From Cruorifilaria tuberocauda (lineage: Eukaryota; Nematoda; Chromadorea; Rhabditida; Onchocercidae): a stretch of 64,000 nt of DNA. The DNA is taken from assembly GCA_013365365.1 (NCBI GenBank), contig JABVXU010000003.1, positions 434,001-498,000 on the forward strand. Reading direction: 5' to 3'. This document shows, piece after piece, positions 53,876-64,000 of the stretch (its first letter is position 1; the number at the start of each line of letters is the position of its first letter). The notes below the pieces were generated by a model, which saw only the letters and a program-made list of their open reading frames with translations, ran no database searches and was not told where the DNA came from. The translations under genes and the position numbers were made by a program.

Positions 53876-56669
53876 TATGAATATATTTCTGGAAAATTGG
53901 TGTAACACAGAAATGTTACTAGATATTTTCATTCATTCTTTTTTGTGATAAATAGAGATGGGGAAGAGTTCACTTCTACCATCAATTTAGCACTGAACTG
54001 ACATCCACACCCTTCACCCTCTCTCTCCTCAAACAGATCTTCAATTGACATTCTGAAGTCAACAAATGTACCTTTTCACTGTTCTACTTTTAAAATATAC
54101 TTATTTACACATGCTAATTATGCTGTTAAATTTTCAAAAAGTACATTTTGCACTAATTATTTAAAACTGTCTAACTCATTTCAATTGTATTGCTTTTTTT
54201 TCCTTTCTTTGGAATCAAAATATACTTCTTCGGTACTCTTTAAAACGCGATATTAGCTAATAAGATTGTAATATGTTATCATTTGTCTGTAGCACTTCTA
54301 AAGTTAAAGAATTTCTATTAGTAGGATAGTTAGTCCTGAAATTAGCTTTGTGCATTTATTTATTTATCGCATCTTCTATCCATAATTAATTTACTGCCTC
54401 AATATAACCATGAAATTGATGCTTTCTAAATTTTCTCAGTTAAATGAGTTTTTGAAACTATCAAATGTAAATTATTACTTTGATAATGCGTTTGAGTATT
54501 ATTATTTAATATTTCATGGCTTTTCTCATTTCCATTTCAATTCGATTAAACTATGAATTCTAATAGCTTCACTCCTAAAAAGAATATTCCTCTTCAAGAA
54601 TAAAAAGAATATAACGATTGACAAATTCATTCGAGCAAAAGTGCGCAATAAAAAATAATTTGTTACTTATGAAAGTTTGAGATGAAATTAGGGTGAAAAT
54701 AAAAGTTACGTGAAAGGATACTTAAGCAAGCAAATAATAGGGATAACGAGAAGCTAGGCAAAAGCTCAACTTTCTTATCTTTTAAATAACAAAAGCTTGT
54801 TGAATGTATTTTTGGGAATTAGTTACAGACGGACAACTTTTGCAATGCATATATTATTACATAAACAGGAATCCGACAAGTTGGAATGCATAGGAGGTGA
54901 CTCAAGGAATTGTAAAATGTTGATGGAAGATAAAAGAGTGCTTTTCATTCATCCATTCTTATTTTTCGGTGAATTACAGATCTACAGTTTATCCATTTTT
55001 TGATTTAGATTCTGAATTTCCGAAATTTAATAAAAAATTTTCAGTCATGATAATTGAATGAAGGATCAGAATGACTTTGAGTTGAAAATAAAGCTTCACA
55101 TTGAATCTCCCACTTTGACATTTAAATTTTGCTAGGAGACCGTAGGACAGGAATTTTATCTGGATCTGATCTGTTTCAGAAAAACTGAGAAAGTGAAAGT
55201 GAAAAAAAAATATCGAATATATCAAAATCGTCTTATAAGTGCTGATGATTGAATGGTCGTTCTCAAAACATATACTTTCTAAATTTATTTTTCTTGCTAA
55301 AAGTTATATATATTGTACGGTTAATTTTAAAGAAGGAGAGAAAGAAAAAAAATACTTCATATTCTCAGTGAAACTGTTGATACATGGATCTGTTTTTTTT
55401 TCCAAATTCTGAATCATAAATTAAGAAATCAGGAAAAGCTTGAGAAAAACAAAGTTTGAGCAATCAAGGAATGATTTGGAACATATTGTAAAAGCTTCTT
55501 CAACTTTTAAAAGCCATGTTATACTGCAAATAGGTCCAGTAAGAATTACTTATGTAAGCTTGTCCTCTTATGCAGTCATGTTGCATGTTATCAATAAGCT
55601 GATATTCTAATCATCTCAGTGAATAATAAATTGTTAATATTACTGTAATGACTTAATGTATATTTATTTGCCGATGATTTTTCGATTTGATAAATATTCG
55701 AATTCATGGTAGATATGCATGGTGGCATAAATCAAGAGGATATAAGTAATAAAAGTAGATGTCATAAGTAAAGGTTGTTTTGCTAGGAAATTCATTTTAC
55801 AATAATTTATTTTCGTAAGATTTGTTTCTGTTCAACTATGAAACTAACTCTTAAGAGTCAATAAACTTAGTTCCTCTAAATTATTAATTATATAGTTCAA
55901 CATTTTTCCCTTTTTTTGATTCAATTCACAAATGCTTCAGTTGCTAAACACAATTAAAACACAATTAAACACAATTAAAACTAATGCTTCTTGTGGTAAA
56001 CTCAAGAATTAAATTAACATGTCACCAAAAATTAGTGCCAATTTCTGGCCTCTTCCTTCTAATAATCGTTCAAATATTATCTTTTAGTAATAGTCTTTTA
56101 AAAAAGCAAAACAAATCAATTTCCATTCTTAGATAAAAATTTTTATCAGTATTTTCATCACATTTTGTCAGATGTCGCACACTACAATGAACATTAACAG
56201 CGATTGCTATTTTCTGCGGGACAGAAGAGATAAGTTTACAAAGAAGGATGATGTCCCCGATATCACCTTCCAGAAAGATTCAACAAGACCAACATTTATC
56301 AATTTCATCATTCTTTCAATGGTCATAGAGAGGAATTGTAAATAGTAATGTTGCCGTATAAAGATTTGTGAGCAGGAGTGAAAAGACATGAATTGATACA
56401 AATTTATATTTCGTATCCAAAAAGTAGCAGCGGCAACAGCAAATAGCGCCCCATATTTCGCCCTCAGTCTTTTTTTTATCTGAATTTTTTGCTGCTTTCA
56501 TCTACGTATAAGCTTAACTCTAAATTATACATAGAGAGAGTGGATCGGAGAGAAATTAGCCAAGCCTTCTGTTCCTGGCCAGGACCAAGTACATAAACAA
56601 AATACGACCTTACCAGAATGAACGGCCCGACTTCATCGATTTTATTTATATATAATTGTACTCTCTGCA

Positions 56670-56840
56670 CATTCTTCTCTTTCTCACTTCTCTTCCTTCC
56701 ACCTCTTCTATCGCATTTCCTCCTCTCTTCATGTTTATGACATGAAGTACATATATTTATTTATATATATATAAATAAAGCCTTCCTTTCCATCTCATTT
56801 CTCTCCCTTTTCCCTCTCTCCCTCTCTGTGGGTGTGTGTG
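56670..56840 (+). repeat. Pyrimidine-rich tract with TA and GT microsatellites
   Basis: Long CT-rich runs (ctctttctcacttctcttcc and later cctctctccctctctg) flank a TATATATATA stretch at about 56760-56775 and end in gtgtgtgtg. Low-complexity DNA. Confidence 0.8.
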
Positions 56841-59800
56841 AAGAAGTGAGGGAGAAAGAGAAGAGTGGAAAGAATGCCGGATAGACGAAATTACATAAAC
56901 CTCTGGCATTTAGTGCAGTTGTACTTTGCTCCGAGAAATCATTCTTGCTAAGAGCTGTATACTATGCGGGATAGGTTGCTATGGAATCTCATTTCAGCAA
57001 GTGTTTTTTCTTGCCGAGGTCACAACTTGAAGCTTAGTTAGCACCTGCGCTTTCGTTCATTCATTCATTTCATATCACAGGTGATAAATATATTTGCGTA
57101 AACTTTAGCAGTTAACACTGTTCCAAATCGTTTTTAAAAATGTCCAACTTTTAAGGCGTAATATTGTTCTAATGAATAGAAGTGTAACGTGGAGTAATGT
57201 CTCATTTATGGAAATATTTTGGGATAGTTCACATAAAATTGGTGAAGAGAAAAGAATCAGTTATTTTGGTGAAGGAAGACAAAATGAGAGTTGAAGTTGT
57301 GAAATATGAAATTTCTGAAAAATAACTTTTTCCCTGTGGGACATGCATTGCATAGGAAAATTTTTAAAGTTTAAAGCTCTTATTGAGGGAACGAAATACG
57401 CCAAAGAAAAATTTTTCCGCTAGAAATTTTGCGGCCTTAACGATCCACCAGAGGAGGCGTTCTCCTGCCTATCGTTCATCTGTACTTACCCATTAAAAAC
57501 AAATATTTTAGAACAAAAATTATAATTTTTTTATGGTTCAAAGCAAAATTCTTCCTAATTTTTCGAAACGAACATTTCAACAAATTCTCAAATGTCATCA
57601 AACATTGAGCTGAATAATATGTAAATTTGCTTTGTTTTAAGGAAGAGATGAAAAATCAAACTGTTCTCAAAAAATTTTCGTAAATTACTTGTAAATTTTT
57701 GAATTTATTGTGGTTGGGCTGACTCATTTTGAATGAAGATAGCAAGTTCCCAAAGGTTTCCAGCCAATCTGCAAATAAAAAGAACAAATATAAGGAGTAG
57801 CACATATATTGAGACAAAAAGAAATCAGACCAGCCTTGAACTCACTTTTTTATATTTCCTTTAACTGGGAATCAAAATGACTACAAGAAAAACAATGAGC
57901 TTTAACCGGAGATTTTATACGAAGAAAGCAATACAAAAAAGTAATGAAGGAGCCTAGAAAGCCGGAATGTCTGCGTGATATCCTCCGCACAAACCTATCT
58001 AGACGATATCTCCTACCTTATCACTCATGATGCTCTCATTTATTGACTACACCACAGATCATTTACTTCCCTAATTTGTAGACAGCTGTCAGAATATTTC
58101 TTCAAAATTATTTCTGCCTGCCTTCAGTGCTTTCCTCCAAAAGTGATCGAAGTGATTGTCATACAAATATTTCTATGCATTTTCCTTTTTACGAAATTAA
58201 TTCCTTCCAATAAGTTACACCTTTTCATAAAGTAAGTTTCCTGTAAAACCATATGTCTGTGCAGAAATGTTTGCCGATATTATATTTACCGTCTTCCAAA
58301 TAGCTCTCTTAAATCTACCAAAAAATAATTCGACATCTTGAAAAAGATTAGCGAAATTATTCAAAATTCCAGTAGGCCTATCAAATTCATGAAAATCAAT
58401 TACAAATGAATTATATTCTTATATTTGTAATTTATTAATTACCTACACTTTTCATTTTCAAAAAAGTATATTAAAGATTGCAGCAATTATTTATCTCGTC
58501 AAGAAACCTCATCAAGGTTGTAACTCAATAGTTTTCTAGCTGCAGAATTTTTCCACAGATTTTGAATGATATAAACGAAACTCTTTTAATTATGCTATTC
58601 GTTCGAAATAAGTTTGGTTAAATATTCGTAAAATTCAATTGCAAAAGGATTAATAATCTATTGATCACTCACTCAAATTTAACACTTCATCCTTTTTTTA
58701 AATAATCATCTAGAATCACTGACAATTGATGAAACACTGCTATTTTTAGCTTACTTTCAAGTTGTGCTTAAAATTATCAATGACAATGAATCGGGCAATA
58801 GATAACGTCTTTGATATTAACTTTAAACAAAGCATGGAAACTTTCCTGAATGATTCGAACTTAATTGGATCAAAAAAAAAGATTGTGACGGCAGTCAATG
58901 GACCAAGAAACTAACTATTTTTAGCACGATAAAAATCTTCATCGGTTAAATGAAATGACAAGTGATTATGTGAAATGATAAAGATAATCAAATGTAAACA
59001 ACACAGTTCAATTTGTTGTACAATGAAACAGTTATACATTATTCCATTCATTTCCTCCTTTTGTTCTCTTTCCGCTCCTCTTCAGATCTTTATTTAAACT
59101 ATAAAATGAAAAAACGAATTTCTAGGCTTCAAAAAAATAAGGAGAAGCAATCCGTATTCACTTACTCGAATCGATGAATGGTACTAGTAATAGAATTCAT
59201 TGAAGTTTCTTTTTTTTAGCTTCATTCATTTCTCTTCTACCTTTGTGTCCTTTTTTCTTTCTTAACTGATATTCCTTGTTTTTTCCGCTAACTCACATAA
59301 TATCGCTTTTTCTAGAACCAATAAAATAATAATTACATTTCCTCTCCTATAATGCTTCCAACGAAAAAAGAGGAATTATTTCGCTATGGCTTAATAATTA
59401 TTGACATGAATCCAGAAATTTCCTTATCAGCGTATTAATTTAACAAAAATCTCAGATATTACAAACAATTTAAATCATTTAATCAAAAAAATTCGAAAAT
59501 CTGGATCTTGGTAATTCAGTAACGTAGTTAATTTCGGTTACAAGTATTCTTACAATTTATCAAAAAAATTCTTTTATGCAATTTTTTGGTGGTAAATCTG
59601 TAATTGTTATACTACGCAACTATTAATGGAAATAATATTTGATAATTGCATCTAAAATATGTTTAACGGACTTTATCAGTTGAGGCTGCTGGCGAAGGAT
59701 CTTTTTGGGCTATCAGCATATCAAGAATATTGACGCAGTTCTTACATTGAAAAATATTCCATCTTGTATCCTGACGTTGTTTATATCTTACTTCAATTTC

Positions 59801-60676
59801 CAATCATCCTCAAGCCTATTTTACCAGTACCACTAATTTTTGCTTAAGAAATCACTGAAAATGACAGTCTATCATATTCATCATTATAATCTTTCATGCA
59901 AATTTCTAATAGAATCAAAAGCTCAGTAAAATTTATGAAAGTTTAGGAAGTTTCATATCCTTTTTTGAGTTTTTTTAAAATTTCATGGTAGTAGAAATTC
60001 ACTGGAAGAAAGGAAATATGTGCTCTTGAAATAAAATTGAAGATCATGTGTAATTTTTTTTCAGCAAAACAATAAACTAGCGATTTATGATTTACCCGAA
60101 TGTCTTTACAATTTGAACTGTGCACCGGATGAAATTTTCTCAAACAAAAAGATTTTTATAAGAATATATTTATAAGAACATTTACTTTATATATATATTG
60201 GAGTGAAGAACCGCGTTACTATTCGCTAAAAGTTAAAAATCATTATCACCTTCAGGATCTCTTATACAATTCCTAACAATAATTTGCATTGAAACCAAGC
60301 GTATCAGTGCGTTATTATTCATTTTGGCAAAAAAAGACAAAAAATACGATATCAATTAAATGATTAGTTTGCATAAAGTTTTAAGCAAGAGACATAAGTT
60401 TAAATTGAGAAGCAAAAGGTACTACTGATGTCTTCTATCTCACAAAATGGACAAGGGAAATAACTGGCACTAACGAAAATGACAGAAATTTAGACAAGTG
60501 TGCTTGCAGTACTAACCCAAACCACTGCAAATAAGCACCTCTGTAAAAGTACTTGCAAAACACTCAAATCGTTGCTTAATTGATGCAAAACACACACAAC
60601 TGTTTCTCAGCACATTCATGCAAACTGACAAGTGAAAGTGTTATTCATTTTTAATCTTGAATTTAGAAATAGATAC

Positions 60677-60746
60677 GCACAATTTTTATCACCACTGGCA
60701 TCTCGCCAGTTTCGTAATCATCAGTTTTTCTGGTAAACAATCCGAT
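60677..60746 (-). CDS. Candidate distal first coding exon of the HMBOX-like gene
   Basis: On the minus strand a strong acceptor (ttttttgttacag) precedes a 70-nt stretch with an ATG at 60701 encoding MPVVIKIV, then a donor gtatct at 60676. It ends in phase 1, and the acceptor ctttatag before 51617 starts with AA, so the join gives MPVVIKIVQLSGEK ahead of MNLFTVEQL in frame. Human HMBOX1 as I recall has FPVVLLETM shortly before FTIEQIDLL, a suggestive likeness. The intron would be about 9 kb. The frame is also open upstream of the ATG to the acceptor, so the true start could lie further 5'. If absent, translation can start at 51600. Confidence 0.4.
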
Positions 60747-63235
60747 CTGTAACAAAAAAATTAGCATATGTTCATATTCGGAGAAAAAGAGCTGAAATGA
60801 GTTTTTTATTTGTTATCGAATTCAATCCAACTGATTAAACCAAAATTAAAATTAAACACTTCATCAATTTCAGAAGAGAGGATAAATGATGCAAATATCG
60901 TTGTATTGCTCAATTAGCATCCATTGAACTAGAAAATTGAAAAAAATTATTGTACATGGAGTGAAGCATTTTATCTCAAGTTCTGGCTTAACTCTTGCTA
61001 AGATAAGATAATATGATCAAAACTGTTGGGAGAAAAAATGGGAACGAGACAATTTTTTTGTGGTGCTGAATTTCACACAAATGTCATAGCATTGGATGAC
61101 CAGAAATTGACCTCATTGTACAGATCGTTCGGTGGGTCAGATGAAAAAAATACCGTCATATTGGTCTTCTCGAAAATGTTGCACATTTTCGACTTTCTTG
61201 TTGAAAAAAGATGAACAGTAGCTTTTTTCCCTCTAAAAGAAGCGCTGGGAAGGATTTGCAGTAATCGGAGAGTTGAAATTCATTTCAAGAAAGGAAAAGT
61301 CTCAACTTCATTTCCTTTGTGCATTTATTTGTTTTCTTCATTGATGGAGAAATTAAAAGATAATTAAGATGCTCAAGTTCTTAAAGTTCTCAAAAAAATC
61401 TTTGTTCAATTAACTAACTGGTCTTTCCAGGTAAATCAATGAGAAATAAGTTCCATTCGAAAAAGTGAACGAAAAGCATACATTTTACTTCTGCTACAAA
61501 TACCCTGAGTGCAATTCAAAGTAATTATCAAAAGATCTTGTAAGTGTGATATGATTTAAGAGACCATTTCACCATTCGTTATCTTCCGAAGGCATTCAAC
61601 GCACTTTAATATGCACTCAAATCCATTTACATTTTTCGAAAGTTTTAATTTGAAAATAGATGAGTAGCTCAAGGATGTAGCAATGAGCAGTCTTGATTCT
61701 TCCTGTTTCTCCCACTATATTGACATTATTTAGCATTTGACAACTATAGTATTCATCGAAAGAAATAATAGTCAACCAACTGATTGCAAATTTACCAACT
61801 TCTTGATTTTAACCTAATTGTCAGCTGGTTGAAAATTTTGTTTTAACTTATACTATCTAAATTAAGTGAATATGATGTGCTGAGAACGTCACACAGGTCT
61901 TTTTCATGACGAGATGATGAGATAGTCGAAGTCCAGGAAGTATTTCGTATAATGAAAACGTCGGGATTCCAGAAAATTTAAATTGCAATTAGTATATTGT
62001 AATAGCATAGAAATCTCTTGAAATACAATGAAAATAATGTTTCCCAAGTTTTACGGAAGCAAATGATAACATACAAATTTTATGAAAGATAAAACAGATT
62101 GCATTGTCAAGTGATGCTTCACTTTTCATTCCGAAAAATGGACATTTTAATATTCTGGAAAATATGATTAATATATTTTATATTAATACATAGAATTGAA
62201 TGTCTGTCCTGATGAATCCTCAGAAGAGACAGATGCAAAACACATCTGCCGGATATAAAAGTTGCATTTGTGTGCAGTGTATGTTGTGAACAAAAAACCA
62301 TTTCGAAGAGTACGGCGAAGTTGATAGAATGATCTGTAATATGTTAAATAATATATTCTCTCTTTTCTCTCTTCCTCTCTCTCCTTTACAAACATTTTAT
62401 CACTCTATTCCCTTAATGCTAAACATATTCAGAATAATGTCAATAATTGGAATATTTGTCAGATAACGGAGCAGAAAAGCCCAGACCAACTCATGAAATA
62501 TATATAATTACTCTCTTTCTGTACTATTTGCAGATGTAATCATTAAGTTGAATATCTCTGAATAAATTGTATTAAGTTATTAGTTCCAGATCTAACTTCG
62601 TAACCTTATGCATTCAGAAAGAGAAGACTTGAAAGATTACTCAGCAGGAACCGAAAAGTAGAAAGACGAAAATGTCGATCCCATTACAATAAAGTAGCTA
62701 GGCAGGAGGAAAATCCTCAGCTTTTCTGTTCTCATCACAACAAATAACAATAATGTAACGATTCAGTAGAGCCTACGTCACTTTGCACTTACACTGTTAG
62801 TTTATGTGTCTAGAAAGATGTACAAATTATCAGAATGGCGGTGCTAAAGTATGATTTGTATGATTTATTAGGTAATCAGTTAAAAATTTTGGGAGTTCAC
62901 CAGTTTGAGCCTGATCAATTATTTAATAATCTTACTAATCATTGTCGAAAAAGCTATCTTCATTTCCATCTTTAATAAAACTGCAAGTTAATACATTGCA
63001 ATCTGATGTGATGAATGAGAATTGAACAGTGACGATTTATAACAGTCTCTGCAGTCGTACAGTGTTATGGCAAGATGGAAAGAGGCCTCTATAACTGTTA
63101 TAGCTATAAATGTTGTGAAATGCCACATGATAAGGAAGGTATGGCGGAAAGATGTTACTGATACAAGAGTACACGAGTAAAGTAAAGAAATACTATAATT
63201 ATTAACAGATAGACGTATGCGATAATTGTGAAAAT
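60747..63235. other. AT-rich stretch with no gene seen
   Basis: No coding-like frame or RNA gene could be supported. Confidence 0.55.
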
Positions 63236-63600
63236 TTTAAAACTGAATTGAAAAACTTGCGAAGAAAACTATTTCGCGCGAACTGCATTGACCTGTCATT
63301 CTGTCTCGTAGCTGAGTGACTGCTCACGACTGCACATGAGAGTTCTGCAGCTACTGGAGATGAGTGAAGAAGCGTCGCTTACCGAACGCAATACTGACAG
63401 CCTCTTTCCGCCACGCGAGCGCTTTCGTTACGACGACGTCGCTAACACTACACAGTTCTAGTTTACAAGGACAGCTGCACTTAGCTGTTCGAATGAGCGA
63501 ACCACTCATAGCTCTTCCCTCTCCTACACCTACGCGTGTGTGTGCGTGTGTCTGTCTATGTCTGTGCATGTTCAACAGTTATGAGTATTGGAATGTATAA
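63236..63600. promoter_or_regulatory. GC-richer island, possible promoter
   Basis: About 360 bp with many CpG dinucleotides (tttcgcgcg, gacgacgtcg, ccacgcgagcgc) ending in a GT-rich run (gtgtgtgtgcgtgtg). Frames are open on both strands without recognisable products. It lies about 2.5 kb upstream of the candidate distal exon on the minus strand, so it could be that gene's promoter. Inference only. Confidence 0.25.
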
Positions 63601-63935
63601 AGGAAAGTAGAGATGAAAGCCAAGTCCAGTACCTGTCTCTCATCCCTTCTGGCCCATTAAACCTTGTCTTAAGTATATCAATGAGTCATTGAGAGATGAT
63701 TCGACGACATTTCCTCGCCAAAGTTTGTCATCATTAGATAAATCAGTGGCAAATTTATGATTGACTTCAATGTTTTCTTTTGCCCTTCATTTCTATGTGT
63801 CACTCAAATTTTACGCTTCTTAATAATGGAAAATGAAATATTTACTTTTCTGGGTAAGCCTTTAACTCAATATTTCACGCCTATCTGCATGGCTTTAATT
63901 AAATACCGCTAAGCGATGACGCCTATGTATTGTTG

Positions 63936-63949
63936 ATATATATATATAT
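63936..63949. repeat. (TA)n microsatellite
   Basis: Seven TA units in AT-rich DNA near the window end. Confidence 0.85.
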
Positions 63950-64000
63950 CTGCTCTTTTATATTTTAGTTTAATCAGACTAGAAAGATTTCAAAGATAAA

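Larger units (their letters stand above)
51618..60676 (-). other. Upstream region or long first intron of the HMBOX-like gene
   Basis: About 9 kb with no recognised coding exon. It contains two CA microsatellites (53.6 and 53.85 kb), three near-copies of acacaattaaa around 55949-55981 and a pyrimidine-rich run with a TA tract near 56.7 kb. If the candidate exon at 60.7 kb is real, this is an intron. Confidence 0.5.

Overview
The window looks like nuclear DNA of a nematode, probably clade III (filarial or a related spirurid). The species call is inference. The sequence is AT-rich with mostly short exons, TTTCAG-like splice acceptors and introns from about 80 bp to several kb. The predicted proteins match, almost residue for residue in their domains, what I recall of Caenorhabditis elegans DAF-16 and AAK-2. 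All comparisons to other species are from memory, not from a search.

Layout. 1-20.4 kb: no recognisable gene; it is AT-rich, with a few GC-richer islands (about 10.2-11.6, 13.9-14.2 and 18.0-19.0 kb) that hold microsatellites and orphan open frames. 20.7-32.85 kb (+): a daf-16/FOXO gene with 11 coding exons in the long form. A second, nested first exon makes an isoform with a different N-terminus and a different first half of the forkhead domain. 32.9-36.8 kb: intergenic. 37.03-40.73 kb (+): an aak-2 type AMP-activated protein kinase alpha subunit in 15 coding exons, with a possible extra N-terminal exon at 36.87 kb. 40.7-44.4 kb: intergenic. 44.44-51.60 kb (-): an HMBOX1/HOT1-like homeobox gene (hmbx-1 type) in 7 coding exons, with a candidate distal first exon at 60.7 kb. 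51.6-64 kb: probably a long 5' intron and flanking DNA of that gene; microsatellites, no other gene recognised.

How the genes relate. DAF-16 is the transcriptional output of insulin/AKT signalling. All AKT-type sites (RxRxxS/T) are visible, including a separate one in each alternative first exon. AMPK alpha is an energy-sensing kinase known to act on DAF-16 in C. elegans. Here the two lie head to tail about 4 kb apart, whereas I recall them on different C. elegans chromosomes (I and X). The HMBOX-type gene is convergent to aak-2; its vertebrate counterpart HOT1 binds telomeric repeats.

Exon models were built by hand by checking splice dinucleotides and reading phase at every junction; all three genes close in frame from ATG to stop. 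No tRNA, rRNA, CRISPR or complete transposon was seen.
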